The notes beneath the pieces were generated by a model. It did not search any database, was not told the DNA's origin, and saw nothing but the letters and a program-made list of their open reading frames with translations. From Parabacteroides sp. TM07-1AC (GTDB lineage: Bacteria; Bacteroidota; Bacteroidia; Bacteroidales; Tannerellaceae), in assembly GCF_003480915.1 (NCBI RefSeq), contig NZ_QUKD01000006.1, forward strand, positions 62,001 to 126,000: a DNA stretch of 64,000 bases. The letters are read 5' to 3'. How positions within the stretch are numbered: the stretch's first letter is position 1; the number at the start of each line of letters is the position of its first letter. The position numbers and the translations under genes are program-made. Shown here piece by piece: positions 20,001 to 29,441 of the stretch.

Positions 20001-20486
20001 GATAAAGACTGGATTATAAATCATACGACACCTCCTTTGAATTACGGTATTTCTTTAGGCGGTTCATGGAAAGGCATTTCTTTGGATATTTTCTTGCAGG
20101 GAGTAGCTGGGCATGATGTGATGATCGCTATGAGAGGTGCTCAGGCACGTCCGCAAGAAACAAACTTCGATTTTTGGACTGATCACTGGACACCGGAGAA
20201 TGTGAATGCAGCTTTTCCACGTGCATCCCGTAATGCTGCTGATGAGGAATCGACATTTTGGATGCGTAACGGTTCTTTCTTACGTCTGAAAAATGTGAAT
20301 CTTTCGTATGCATTGCCTAAATCTGTATTGACAAAGTTGGGGGTTGCCCAGTTGAAATTCTTCTTGACAGGAAATAACTTATGTTTGCTTCAGAATAAGG
20401 TAAAATATTATGATCCGGAAAGTTCGACAATATTCGATTATCCTATGATGAAGAGTTATTCTTTTGGTGTGAACCTTAGTTTCTAA
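17052..20486 (+). CDS. SusC-like TonB-dependent receptor with N-terminal STN signalling domain
   Basis: About 1144 residues. A GTG at 17010 opens the frame; ATG 17052 (or 17067) is preferred because it starts just before the signal peptide (LTTLALIAFSLNISATVYSQ). Order of domains: STN/secretin-like domain about 45-118 (KTKLSLDVNNQSIKEILYLI), carboxypeptidase-regulatory-like domain about 137-215 (GIVTDAGGEPIIGANVVEKG), EEVVVVGYG junction, plug (PLYVIDGIV, ASAAIYGARAANGVVLVTTK), then the barrel ending SYSFGVNLSF. The STN domain marks it as the sensor for the adjacent sigma/FecR pair. SusD follows after 18 nt. Confidence 0.95.
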   Translation: MNFFNMSRLESYPVLKKVYAIMRLTTLALIAFSLNISATVYSQKTKLSLDVNNQSIKEILYLIENQSEFRFIYESGKINLDKKVSVREKDQSVETILNRLFAKEGIKYEITENNLILINPAEKSDSSGKPVVAQGKKGNVTGIVTDAGGEPIIGANVVEKGTTNGTITDIDGKYTLNNVSGKTLLISYIGYISQEVPVRDGSPVNVKLLEDTQKLEEVVVVGYGIQKKVNLTGSVSSVSAEDIQDSPAGSLSSALVGKMAGVLLTQSGGKPGAGADMTVRSKGTWNDSAPLYVIDGIVRDKFAFDGLDASEVENLSVLKDGASAAIYGARAANGVVLVTTKKGKVGKPTIAYTGSIGISDATMIPETQNAYNQAVFINDNRIVENVDPTDLSYYTDDELEYFKKNNYNWLDEAWKQPLLTRHSLNVSGGNERVRYFIGGNYYYETGSFDNLSFKKYNLRSNLEANITKDLIVSLNLNMDTRNDDKPYWRYDNDSDKMDNLYRGLLFRTGQVPPYINGKPTGSFVEWHPIELLGGNTGYNRKKYSNYEANISLQYNVPFIKGLSLKLLFNKYDRHTFIKQFNRPYSLYEYKMTGGHNHIITDVVDRVKVRSDGDFLEEKYDTRDSYQLNGYITYANKFGKHDVGALFVYEQSEGTVDWFNGVRNYFISSAVDQLFAGSSDSKNSTVDGKGEETGRISYIGRLNYGYDDRYLVEASFRYDGSVNFAPKNRWGFFPSASLAWRVSEEKFFKENVKFINYLKLRTSIGLLGNDGIVLKDKNAISGWQWMQRYNLVNGAYFGSLSSGVAADVIPNVDITWEKSLTYNFGLDATFLNNRLSMNVDAFYRHTYDILGDRAASIPATFGAKMPSENYGVIDAKGFEVELGYNDKIGDDFKYYVKGNLGYAVNKVVTKDEAENLRPYKSEIGYSTDRKMGYIATGIIRTQADLDALPEGYTIFGQKPELGMLNYKDLRGANSDEPDGVIDDNDKDWIINHTTPPLNYGISLGGSWKGISLDIFLQGVAGHDVMIAMRGAQARPQETNFDFWTDHWTPENVNAAFPRASRNAADEESTFWMRNGSFLRLKNVNLSYALPKSVLTKLGVAQLKFFLTGNNLCLLQNKVKYYDPESSTIFDYPMMKSYSFGVNLSF

Positions 20487-20504
20487 TAATAAAATTAAAG
20501 TATT

Positions 20505-22217
20505 ATGACTATCAAATATTTATTATACGGCTCACTGTTGGCTATGAGTGTGAGTTGTTCGGATATCCTGAATAAGAAGGATTTATCAGCTGTAACAGAT
20601 GACCAGGTTTGGGGAGATGCCAAGTATGCGACAGCTTACCTAAACAGACTGTATGAAAAGAACCTGCCCAAATGGGAGGGAGAACAAGACAGGGATGGAG
20701 ATGGTGCGAATTCTATTTTTTATTCCTCTTACTCGGATGAAGCCGATGGCGGTGGTGGTGTGATGTATGGTCAGTTGACGACGGCTTCCTGCGATTATTG
20801 GTATTATGAAGATATTCGTAATATAAACATGTTATTTGAAAAGTTGGAGAATAATGAGGCGATAGACACAGAAACTTGTACAAGTTTAAAGGCTCAGGCT
20901 TCTATCCTTCGTGCTTGGAGATATTTTTGCATGGTACGCGTCTATGGTGGTGTTCCGATGATATTATTGCCTCAGAAACTTACGGATGATTTGTTGGTGT
21001 CACGTAATAAAACGTCTGAGTGTATTGATATTATTATTAAAGATCTTGATTATGCCTATGAAAATCTTCCTTGGAGCTGGACTGGTGATGATCTGGGACG
21101 GGCAACTAAAGCTGCTGCATTGGCTTTGAAAGGGCGTGTTCTACTGTATTATGCTAGTCCTCAGTTTAATCCGGATAACCGGATGGACCGCTGGGAAGCT
21201 GCATATAAAGTGAATAAACAGGCAAAAGAAGAGTTGGAAGCAAACGGCTATGGATTGTATGCCAGTTATGAAAAGATATGGTATGATGAGATGAACCGGG
21301 AAGTTATTTGGGGGCGCAGATACCAGGAACCGGGAGCTACAAACAAATGGAATGCAGCGACTCGTCCTTTGTCCGAGGCACAGAATTATACAGGGGCTAA
21401 TCATCCGACATTGGAAATGGTTGAGTCATACCCGATGGTAACAGGTGTTCCTATTACTGAATCTAAGGAGTACGATCCTGTTTTGTATTGGAAAAACAGA
21501 GATCCTCGATTTAATGTGACTATCGCTTATAACAGCTGTACATGGGAGTTGAGCGGTAAAGCCGGAAGAAAGCAGTGGACGTATGTGGGGGCTGAGTTGA
21601 ATGCTCCTACGGCAACAGGTTTTTATTGTAGAAAGGCTGTTGATCCGAGTTATACATCTTATTATACGGAAAGAAGTAGTACCGACTGGATTGAGATTCG
21701 GCATGCAGAAGTTTTGCTGAATTATGCGGAATGTGCAGCTATGATGGGTAAAACAGAGGAGGCTTATGATCTATTGAAAGCGATCAGGGCAAGAGCTGGT
21801 ATACTCGCGGGGGATAATGGCATGTATGGGCTCAAGACTGGCCTGTCATCAGGGCAAATGATCGATGCGATCATGCTGGAGAGAAAGCTGGAATTGTCTT
21901 TCGAGGGTAAACGTTATTGGGATTTGCGCCGCCGATGTTTGTTTGAGGCAGAATTGAACGGGAAAGTCCGTCATGGGGTTCTGCCCAAGCTGAATATACC
22001 GGAGGAAGAATTCAATAAGATAAAGGATACGGCTGATTTTGATAACAATTATGCTACGTACTTCAGAGACTCGCTAGTTATTCTGGATAAGAACTTTGCT
22101 ATTGATTTTAAAGATAACTACTATTTCTATGCGATACCTAACAAGTATTTGGAAACGAACTCCAAGATGGAGCAGACACAAGGCTGGAGCGGTGGTACAT
22201 TCAACCCGTTAGATTGA
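20505..22217 (+). CDS. SusD-like glycan-binding lipoprotein
   Basis: A 570-residue RagB/SusD family lipoprotein; the signal peptide ends MSVSC with Cys18 lipidated, followed by SDILNKKDLSAVTDDQVWGD. The TPR-like core (LKAQASILRAWRYFCMVRVYGGVPMIL) and the C-terminal EIRHAEVLLNYAECAAMM and ERKLELSFEGKRYWDLRRR motifs are clear. It pairs with the SusC encoded 18 nt upstream. A terminator begins 12 nt after the stop. Confidence 0.95.
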   Translation: MTIKYLLYGSLLAMSVSCSDILNKKDLSAVTDDQVWGDAKYATAYLNRLYEKNLPKWEGEQDRDGDGANSIFYSSYSDEADGGGGVMYGQLTTASCDYWYYEDIRNINMLFEKLENNEAIDTETCTSLKAQASILRAWRYFCMVRVYGGVPMILLPQKLTDDLLVSRNKTSECIDIIIKDLDYAYENLPWSWTGDDLGRATKAAALALKGRVLLYYASPQFNPDNRMDRWEAAYKVNKQAKEELEANGYGLYASYEKIWYDEMNREVIWGRRYQEPGATNKWNAATRPLSEAQNYTGANHPTLEMVESYPMVTGVPITESKEYDPVLYWKNRDPRFNVTIAYNSCTWELSGKAGRKQWTYVGAELNAPTATGFYCRKAVDPSYTSYYTERSSTDWIEIRHAEVLLNYAECAAMMGKTEEAYDLLKAIRARAGILAGDNGMYGLKTGLSSGQMIDAIMLERKLELSFEGKRYWDLRRRCLFEAELNGKVRHGVLPKLNIPEEEFNKIKDTADFDNNYATYFRDSLVILDKNFAIDFKDNYYFYAIPNKYLETNSKMEQTQGWSGGTFNPLD

Positions 22218-22229
22218 TTTTATAATTAT

Positions 22230-22264
22230 AGAAGGCAGGGACCTGTGTTTCTGCCTTCTTTTAA
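22230..22264 (+). terminator. Terminator after susD
   Basis: A perfect 9-bp stem AGAAGGCAG / CTGCCTTCT with 12-nt loop followed by TTTT, 12 nt after the susD stop and 10 nt before the GH31 start. Confidence 0.8.
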
Positions 22265-22273
22265 ATAGGATAT

Positions 22274-24424
22274 ATGAGAAAATATTTTGTAGTAATCTGT
22301 ACTCTTTGTATTTTGAGTGCATGTAATAATTCTCCTCAACGAAAAGGGGGAGTCGAGTGGAAAGAAGAGACTGCAGGGGTATGGAACGTATCTGTAGGTA
22401 CTCCTGAGAAGGTGAACTTGCTGAGTGAATTGAATATAACTCCCAAACTTGATGCTATCGGAAAAATGGGGGAAGCTTCCTTACCTATATCTCGGGAAGA
22501 TATCACTTTTGAAGTAGTAGACGGAAAAACCTATATCCGTTTCCCGCTTGAAAAAGAGGAAAAGATATTCGGTCTGGGACTGAATTTCAAGACGGTTGAA
22601 CAAAGAGGACGTATTATGCGGCTGCATGTCGATCATTATACTGGAAAAGATGATGGGCGTACGCATACACCGGTTCCTTTCTTTGTTTCGTCGAGAGGGT
22701 ATGGTGCATTTATAAATTCAGCCCGTTATATTGATACCTGGGTGGGTACGAGTGTGCGGAAAGACAGTAAAAATCCACCGGTCATTAGGGATAGGAATAC
22801 GGATAAGCATTGGGAAGCCCAACCTTATTCGGATAATCTGGAGTTCCTGGTTCCTGCAGAAGGGGTTGAGGTTGTCCTGTTTGCCGGGCCGACTATGCTG
22901 GATGTCGTACGTCGTTTTAATTTGTATAATGGCGGCGGGGCATTACCTCCGAGGTGGGGGCTTGGTTTCTGGCATCGTGTGCCTTCCTTGTTCTCCGATA
23001 AAGAAGTCAATGAAGAAGTATCTCAGTTTGAAAAGCGGGGTTTTCCGTTAAGTGTGGTGGGACTTGAACCCGGCTGGATGAGCCGTTCTTATCCGTGTAC
23101 CTACGAATGGGACAACACCCGTTTCCCGGATCCGGATAATTTTGTGAAAGGCTTGAATGACCAGCATATAAAAACGAATGTATGGATTAATCCTTATATC
23201 TCACCGGATGGCGAGCTGTATAGTAAAATCGAACCCTATACCGGGTCGCATACGGTATGGTGTGGGATTGTTCCCGATTATTCGATGCCAGCGGCGCAGA
23301 AGATTATGGTGAAGCATTTTGAAAAGCATCAGCTGGATAAAGGTGTCAGTGGATATAAGATGGATGAAAATGATGGCTATGATTCATGGCTTTGGCCGGA
23401 TGTCGCATCTTTCCCTTCCGGAATATCGGCGGAGCAGATGCGTCAGATATATGGTTCGATGATGCAGAGTGTTACGATGGACATGTTCCGTAAACGCAAT
23501 ACACGAACGTATGGATTGGTTCGTGCCGGGAATGCAGGGACCAGCTCGTATCCTTATGTTATTTATAACGACTATTATGCCCATCGTGATTTTATAACAG
23601 CATTGATAAACAGTTCCTTTATCGGTGTTCTTTGGACGCCGGAGGTAAGATCTTCCGCGACGGGGGAAGAGTGGTTAAGACGGATGCAGACAGTTTGTTT
23701 TTCTCCTGTGGCTCAATTGGATGCCTGGGCAGATGGAACGAAGCCCTGGAGTTTTCCGGAAGTGGAAAAAGAGGTGCGTGCGATCGCACAATTACGTATG
23801 CAACTAATCCCTTACCTCTATACTGCTTTTGCTGATTATGCCTTTGAAGGGACTCCTCCTATTCGTGCTATGAATCTGGAAGAAGGTTATCAGGCGGATT
23901 CGCAAACAGAAAAAGGGGTGTTGGATGCAACTGCTAATCCGTATGCGATGGCTGTAAGGAAAGAGGTGAAGGACCAGTTTATGGTAGGTCCGAGCCTGCT
24001 TATCGCTCCTTTATTTGCAGGAGAAAAAGAACGCCAGGTAATCCTGCCACAAGGTAAATGGTATGATTTTTATACAGGAGAATTTGCTGGAGAAGGTGAG
24101 GTGATAACTGTTTCTCCCGGTTTGTCAAAAATTCCGGTGTATGTGAAAGAAGGAGGGATTATCCCTTTGTGGCCTGCTGTGACAAAGGTGAAGGATGAAA
24201 AGCTACCGCTGGAAGTACGTCATTATGGTAAAACTTCTTCTTCTTATAATTTGTATGATGATGACGGCAAAAGTTTTGACTATGAAAAAGGTGATTTTTC
24301 CCGTATTGTTCTGAAAGTAGATGTAGATGCGGATGGAAATAAAACGGGAAAAGCCGTCATTCCAGAAGGGGCTAAAGTCTGGTCATTCAGTGATTATAAT
24401 TTCCGTTTTATGACATCTCAATAA
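22274..24424 (+). CDS. GH31 family alpha-glycosidase, lipoprotein
   Basis: A 716-residue protein with lipoprotein signal (MRKYFVVICTLCILSAC). It shows the GH31 layout: an N-terminal beta-sandwich with EEKIFGLGLNF, a barrel with PPRWGLGFWHRVPSL, and the nucleophile segment GYKMDENDGYD (Asp364). C-terminal sheets include LLIAPLFAGEKERQVILP.GKWYDFYTG. The acid/base region reads YNDYYAHRDF instead of the common W.GD, so this is not a standard alpha-glucosidase branch. Alpha-xylosidase, alpha-galactosidase or another alpha-glycosidase are all possible. It is the first enzyme gene of region C, after the susD terminator. Confidence 0.85.
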   Translation: MRKYFVVICTLCILSACNNSPQRKGGVEWKEETAGVWNVSVGTPEKVNLLSELNITPKLDAIGKMGEASLPISREDITFEVVDGKTYIRFPLEKEEKIFGLGLNFKTVEQRGRIMRLHVDHYTGKDDGRTHTPVPFFVSSRGYGAFINSARYIDTWVGTSVRKDSKNPPVIRDRNTDKHWEAQPYSDNLEFLVPAEGVEVVLFAGPTMLDVVRRFNLYNGGGALPPRWGLGFWHRVPSLFSDKEVNEEVSQFEKRGFPLSVVGLEPGWMSRSYPCTYEWDNTRFPDPDNFVKGLNDQHIKTNVWINPYISPDGELYSKIEPYTGSHTVWCGIVPDYSMPAAQKIMVKHFEKHQLDKGVSGYKMDENDGYDSWLWPDVASFPSGISAEQMRQIYGSMMQSVTMDMFRKRNTRTYGLVRAGNAGTSSYPYVIYNDYYAHRDFITALINSSFIGVLWTPEVRSSATGEEWLRRMQTVCFSPVAQLDAWADGTKPWSFPEVEKEVRAIAQLRMQLIPYLYTAFADYAFEGTPPIRAMNLEEGYQADSQTEKGVLDATANPYAMAVRKEVKDQFMVGPSLLIAPLFAGEKERQVILPQGKWYDFYTGEFAGEGEVITVSPGLSKIPVYVKEGGIIPLWPAVTKVKDEKLPLEVRHYGKTSSSYNLYDDDGKSFDYEKGDFSRIVLKVDVDADGNKTGKAVIPEGAKVWSFSDYNFRFMTSQ

Positions 24425-24621
24425 ATATTGATAGAAATAATAGTTCTTCGGTGATCAAGATGTAAATCTAAAATATCATACATTCGGGATTAGAGTGAAA
24501 ATGTAATTAGTATCTCTAATCTCGGATTATGCAAAATAAATCTCGTATTTTATAAAAATCTCAACCGGATTTGTTTCCTATTTTTACCATTTCAAAGTTG
24601 GGAACCCTAATATAACTGAAG

Positions 24622-26598
24622 ATGAATAATCATGTATCGAAAATTCTAGTGATAGCACTACTTTTACTAAGTGTTAATCAGCTCGTAAAAGGAAAAAATG
24701 CAGAGGGAGTTGATGCCATGTCTGGTGCTACCCCTGTAAAGTTGAAAGTAGAGGCGAATGCCGATAAACAATTGGTGCTGGATGTCTCTTATGAGGAAAA
24801 CTCAGTTATCCGGGAAGCCCCTTTGGGTTTGAATGTCGACCACCGTCAGCTGGGGAAAGACGTTCAGCTGCTTAACAAGGAAAAAAAGGAAAACAATACA
24901 CTTGTCTATGAGTTACAGCAAGCCGATGGAAGTCGTTTTTATATGGATATCCGAATATTCCCGGACGGGATTGCCTTGCGGTATCGTATCCCGGCAGAGG
25001 GACCAGTCTGTATTTACGGAGAGGAAACATCATTTATCTTTCCGTCACAGACGAAAGTCTGGTATGCCAGCGGCCCTTTCCAATATGGCTGGTTACAAGA
25101 GTACCAGGAGTGGGAGACCGACCGTATAGAAGGTGAATTACTGGCTCCTCCTGCCACTTTCCATCTGCCGAACGGGATTTATGCAGCGGTCACGGAAGCG
25201 AATCTGTTCAATTTTCATGGAGCGGTACTGTTTGGAACAGCTCCGAACAGGGTACAATTCGGTTATGTGGAAAATAAAGGACATATGGAAACGGGGATAA
25301 TAACCGGTCTTCCACCTACAAAATTCTGGCATGAAGAAGTTCGTAATGTCCCGTGGATTGTATCTCCGAAAGAGCGGAGTCAGGAAATCGTAACTCCCTG
25401 GCGTGTTCTTATGCTGGCTAAAGATCTAAATGGCCTGGTGAATAACCGGATTATCGCTCAGGTATCCGACCAGCCGGATAAAACGCTTTTCCCGGATGGG
25501 GTGAAGACCGACTGGATCAAACCGGGCAGAGCGACGTTTACCTGGTTGGTGGAAGGCAATGACCGGCTGAGTGTTGCCAATCATAAAAAATATGTAGACG
25601 GGTGTGCCGAACTGGGTATTGAGTCTGTAGTGGTAGACGACGGCTGGGAGTTGTGGCAACAAACGGAAAAAGAGGCAAACGGACGGACCAAGTGGGAGAT
25701 GTTGAAAGACCTGGTCGATTATGCCAAAGCAAAGAATGTGGATATCTGGGTATGGCGTTCTTCGTCTCCACGCTTTGGAAATAAATCAGATGTGGGGCTG
25801 GTAGATGCGGAAGAGCGTGCCGATTTTATGAAGAAATGTGCGGAAGTAGGAGTGAAAGGTTTGAAAATCGACTTTTTCCATACGGAGAATGCTTTTACGG
25901 TCAATCTGATGGAGAATATTCTGAAAGCTGCTGCCAAAGAGAAACTCATGGTTATCTTTCATGGTGTGAATAAACCGACCGGCGATTCGTATACCTATCC
26001 GAACCTACTGGCGAAAGAAGCTGTAAGAGGACTGGAATGTGTTGGCGGAGAGGATAGCTGGGCTCCGGGTCCGCCCTGGCCTTATCATAATACGGTATTG
26101 CCGTTTACCCGCTGGCTGGTAGGAGCTGCCGATTATACACCTTTGAACTTCCGCGGCTTTTGTCATCCGTCTGTGACCTTTGGACATCAGTTGTCATCGA
26201 TCTATATGTTCACTTCCCCGATGTTAATCTTTGCGGCAGACATGGAAGATATGCTGTCGTGTCCGGGTCGGTCATTCATAGAAAGTGTACCGGTAACCTG
26301 GGATGAAACGATCGTTTTGCCGGAAAGCGAGATCGGTCAGTTGGCTGCTTTGGCACGGAGAAAGGGAGATGTGTGGTATCTGACCGTTCTCAACGGAGAG
26401 ACAGCCCGCACGTTTGATGCGAAGCTGGATTTCCTGTCTAAAGGAAAATATCAGATGGAAATAGCTTCGGATGTCCCCGGTAACCGGAAACAGATCGAAG
26501 TGAAAAAGAGTAAAATACGCTCCGGACAGCGAATAAAGGAAGAACTAATGTCGGGAGGAGGCTTTGTTGCGCGTATATCTGTAAGCGGTAAACAATAA
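24622..26598 (+). CDS. GH97 family alpha-glycosidase, probable retaining (alpha-galactosidase type)
   Basis: A 658-residue secreted protein (signal VIALLLLSVNQLVKG). GH97 features: an N-terminal beta-supersandwich (LDVSYEENSVIREAPLGLNVD), then a barrel with VVVDDGWELW, GVKGLKIDFFHTEN, MVIFHGVNKPTGDSYTYPN and FTSPMLIFAADMEDML. Family knowledge: inverting members such as SusB use Glu bases, while retaining members use an Asp nucleophile in KIDF. Asp417 is present here, with Glu466 in AKEAVRG a candidate acid/base, so I predict a retaining alpha-galactosidase. About 200 nt of AT-rich sequence without an obvious terminator separate it from GH31. Confidence 0.87.
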   Translation: MNNHVSKILVIALLLLSVNQLVKGKNAEGVDAMSGATPVKLKVEANADKQLVLDVSYEENSVIREAPLGLNVDHRQLGKDVQLLNKEKKENNTLVYELQQADGSRFYMDIRIFPDGIALRYRIPAEGPVCIYGEETSFIFPSQTKVWYASGPFQYGWLQEYQEWETDRIEGELLAPPATFHLPNGIYAAVTEANLFNFHGAVLFGTAPNRVQFGYVENKGHMETGIITGLPPTKFWHEEVRNVPWIVSPKERSQEIVTPWRVLMLAKDLNGLVNNRIIAQVSDQPDKTLFPDGVKTDWIKPGRATFTWLVEGNDRLSVANHKKYVDGCAELGIESVVVDDGWELWQQTEKEANGRTKWEMLKDLVDYAKAKNVDIWVWRSSSPRFGNKSDVGLVDAEERADFMKKCAEVGVKGLKIDFFHTENAFTVNLMENILKAAAKEKLMVIFHGVNKPTGDSYTYPNLLAKEAVRGLECVGGEDSWAPGPPWPYHNTVLPFTRWLVGAADYTPLNFRGFCHPSVTFGHQLSSIYMFTSPMLIFAADMEDMLSCPGRSFIESVPVTWDETIVLPESEIGQLAALARRKGDVWYLTVLNGETARTFDAKLDFLSKGKYQMEIASDVPGNRKQIEVKKSKIRSGQRIKEELMSGGGFVARISVSGKQ

Positions 26599-26650
26599 TA
26601 ATCCACGGAATAGGCAATTTTTTGCTATTTCCGGAAGGAATATGAAAGTC

Positions 26651-26658
26651 TATTTTTG
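26651..26658 (+). promoter_or_regulatory. Candidate internal promoter element before GH92
   Basis: TATTTTTG matches the -7 consensus TAnnTTTG. A TTTG at 26621 is too far for normal spacing. If used, transcription would begin a few bases before ATG 26670, which favours ATG 26682 as the real start. Confidence 0.35.
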
Positions 26659-26681
26659 TATTAAATATCATGCACTACCAT

Positions 26682-29441
26682 ATGGGAAAAAAGATATGTT
26701 TCTTATCACTATTTATTATGTTGTTAGGTTGTTGTCCGGCTATATGCCGGGCAACGCCCTATAATATCGCCCCGCAGGCACGGGCATCGGCCTCTTCTTC
26801 GATCGATGCCGGTCATGATGCGGCAAAGGCGACCGACGGAGTGATACGCGTACAGGGAAAAGGCGAATGGGTGTCTGCCAGTACCGAAACATTCTGGGGA
26901 CAGATCGATTATCCCTGGATACAGCTGGACTGGGAACGTCCCGTGAATATCAATAAAGTTATTTTATATGACCGGCCGTCTATGGAGGCACATATTGCCG
27001 GAGGCGTGTTGCATTTCAGTGACGGTAGTAAGCTCAACGTCTGGGGAATGGCGAATGACGGAGCTCCCAAAGAGATCGAGTTCGAATCGCGGAAAGTGGA
27101 ATGGATACGGTTCGAAGTGACGGATGCTGCCGGTACGCAGGTCGGTCTTTCGGAGATCGAGGTCTTTCCTTCTCCTGAAGATTATACGGATCATGTATCC
27201 TGGGTCAATCCGTATATCGAGACTGCCCGGGGGCGCTATTTCTTCTTTATCACAGGCAATCAGCCGTATGGGATGATAGGAGCTGCACCGCTGACGAGAA
27301 ATAAAAATCAGTACGGCGGCGGTTACAATTACAACTCTTCGGAAGTGCTGGGCTTTCCGCAGATCCATTGCTGGATGCTTTCCGGGCTGACGGTGATGCC
27401 GGTGACGGGAGAGGTAGACCCGACAGGTGGTGAACAAGCCTGGAAATCTCCTTTCCTGCATGAGGGGGAGATCGTTCAACCTGGTTATCACAGACTTTTT
27501 CTGGATAAATATAACGTATGGGTGGAACAGACGGCTACCGATCGTGTCAGCTTCTACCGGTTCACTTATACGGAAGAAGACGTGGCGGATATATTGCTGA
27601 ACCTCGGCGGTTATGTCGGGACTTCGACCATGGTCAATGCTCACGTCAATAAAAAAGGAACTCATGCTGTAGATGGTTATTTTGATACGACCGGACGCTT
27701 GTGGGGAGGGCCCGATGTGGTCAGGATCTATTTTGCCGTTACATTCGATACGCCTTTTCAGTCACTGGATGGCTGGGTAGGTCCGAAGCAGTTCAAAGAC
27801 ATCGATGAATTGCAGGGAGCAAAAGAGAGTACGCCGAGAAATCCGGGAATGAGTTACCATGATGCACCTGTTTCCGGTGTGAAAGCAAATTACAGCGTAC
27901 AGCCGGGAGAACAGTTGCAGATGAAGGTGGCTATCTCTTACGTAAGCACGGAGAATGCCTGGGATAACCTGAAGCAGGATTGCGACCATTGGGATTTTGA
28001 CCGGGTACGGCAGGCATCCCAGCAGGAATGGAATGAATGGTTAGGCCGGATCGACGTGAAAGGAGGCAGTCATGATCAGCGGATGAAGTTCTATACAGAC
28101 TTATGGCACTCTTTACTGGGAAGGCATAAACTGGACGATGCCAACGGTGAATATCCGGATTATACGGATGGAAGCCGGGAAGGGGCGCATACGAAGAATA
28201 TCCGTTTCCATGTGCGTCAGCTGGAGAAAGACGGACAGGGAAAAGTGAAACATCATATGTACAACTCGGATGCATTCTGGTTGACACAGTGGAATCTGAA
28301 TACGCTTTGGGGACTGGCTTATCCGTCCGTATTGGATGACTTTGCGGCTTCTCTGCTGGAGTATGATGTGAATGGAAACCTGCTTCCCCGCGGACCTTGT
28401 GCCGGCGGATATTCGTATATCATGTCCGGATGTCCTGCTACCTCTCTTATCACGAGTGCTTTCCAGAAAGGACTTGTCCGGAAATGGGATCCGCAAAAGG
28501 CTTTCAAGGCTATGAAACGAAATCATTCCAAAGGAGGAATGCTGGCATTGGGAATGGATAAGGAGCTGGACTTCTATGTCCGTAACGGCTATTGTCCCGG
28601 TAATGCCGGTCTGACCATCCAGTGGGCTTTCGAGGACTGGGCTTTGGCTGAAATGGCCGCTAAAATGGGAAAGAAAGGAGATTATAACTACTTCCATAAA
28701 CGGGCTACAGGCTGGCCGGCTTCTTTCAATAAGGAACTGGGACTGATCCTGCCGAAGAAAGCCAACGGTGAATGGCTGCATACCGATCCTTTGAGCGGAA
28801 ACGGATATGTGGAGGCTAACGCCTGGCAGGCAACGTTCGGACTTTCGCATGATATCCCTGTATTGGCAAAGCTGATGGGAGGGAACGACAGTCTTTGCAG
28901 TAAGCTGGATTTTGCTTTCAGGGAGTCGGAGTCGACGGATTTTGTCTATGGATACGGCAGCGGGTATGTGAGTTATGCGAACCAGCCGGGATGCTCGAAT
29001 GCTCATGTCTTCTCGCATGCCGGAAAACCCTGGCTGACCCAATACTGGGTACGCCGTGTGAAAGAGCAGGCTTATGGGGCGGTAACTCCCGACAGAGGGT
29101 ATGGCGGACATGATGAGGACCAGGGACAGATGGGCGGAGTAAGCTCTCTGATGGCGATCGGATTATTTGCACTGGACGGCGGTTCTTCCCGCGATCCGCA
29201 ATATGATCTGACAAGCCCTGTATTCGATGAGGTGACTATTTCGCTGGATCCGGATTATTATCAGGGAGGAACCTTTAAAATAAAGACGTATAATAACTCG
29301 AAGACAAATTGTTATATCCAGCGTGCCCGTCTGAACGGGAAAGAGTATAATTCTTTCCGGATACCTCACACAGCTTTCGCAAACGGAGGACTGTTGGAGC
29401 TATGGCTGGGAGATACGCCGAATAAGGATTGGGGAAAATGA
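26682..29441 (+). CDS. GH92 family protein (alpha-mannosidase fold) with N-terminal F5/8C-like domain, divergent motif
   Basis: About 919 residues. ATG 26682 gives a tidy signal peptide (MGKKICFLSLFIMLLGCCPAICRA); ATG 26670 is four codons upstream. Residues about 30-165 look like a discoidin/F5-8 type C sandwich (ARASASSSIDAGHDAAKATDG, WIQLDWERPVNINKVILYD). GH92 follows: VSWVNPYIETARGRYFFFITGN, the YNYNSSEVLGFPQIH segment and the C-terminal VFDEVTISLDPDYYQGGTFKI. Where typical GH92 has DDMGQMSAWYVFSALGFYP, this protein has DEDQGQMGGVSSLMAIGLFAL (Asp811, Asp813). The acidic pair is kept but SAWY is lost, so the substrate may not be mannose. The end overlaps the next start by 4 nt. Confidence 0.78.
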   Translation: MGKKICFLSLFIMLLGCCPAICRATPYNIAPQARASASSSIDAGHDAAKATDGVIRVQGKGEWVSASTETFWGQIDYPWIQLDWERPVNINKVILYDRPSMEAHIAGGVLHFSDGSKLNVWGMANDGAPKEIEFESRKVEWIRFEVTDAAGTQVGLSEIEVFPSPEDYTDHVSWVNPYIETARGRYFFFITGNQPYGMIGAAPLTRNKNQYGGGYNYNSSEVLGFPQIHCWMLSGLTVMPVTGEVDPTGGEQAWKSPFLHEGEIVQPGYHRLFLDKYNVWVEQTATDRVSFYRFTYTEEDVADILLNLGGYVGTSTMVNAHVNKKGTHAVDGYFDTTGRLWGGPDVVRIYFAVTFDTPFQSLDGWVGPKQFKDIDELQGAKESTPRNPGMSYHDAPVSGVKANYSVQPGEQLQMKVAISYVSTENAWDNLKQDCDHWDFDRVRQASQQEWNEWLGRIDVKGGSHDQRMKFYTDLWHSLLGRHKLDDANGEYPDYTDGSREGAHTKNIRFHVRQLEKDGQGKVKHHMYNSDAFWLTQWNLNTLWGLAYPSVLDDFAASLLEYDVNGNLLPRGPCAGGYSYIMSGCPATSLITSAFQKGLVRKWDPQKAFKAMKRNHSKGGMLALGMDKELDFYVRNGYCPGNAGLTIQWAFEDWALAEMAAKMGKKGDYNYFHKRATGWPASFNKELGLILPKKANGEWLHTDPLSGNGYVEANAWQATFGLSHDIPVLAKLMGGNDSLCSKLDFAFRESESTDFVYGYGSGYVSYANQPGCSNAHVFSHAGKPWLTQYWVRRVKEQAYGAVTPDRGYGGHDEDQGQMGGVSSLMAIGLFALDGGSSRDPQYDLTSPVFDEVTISLDPDYYQGGTFKIKTYNNSKTNCYIQRARLNGKEYNSFRIPHTAFANGGLLELWLGDTPNKDWGK

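Noticed and set aside
28113..29111. Long minus-strand open frame (332 codons) opposite GH92
   Set aside because: It is antisense to a clear GH92 gene, has an Arg/Ser/His-rich composition without recognisable motifs, and looks like a by-product of the codon pattern of the + strand.
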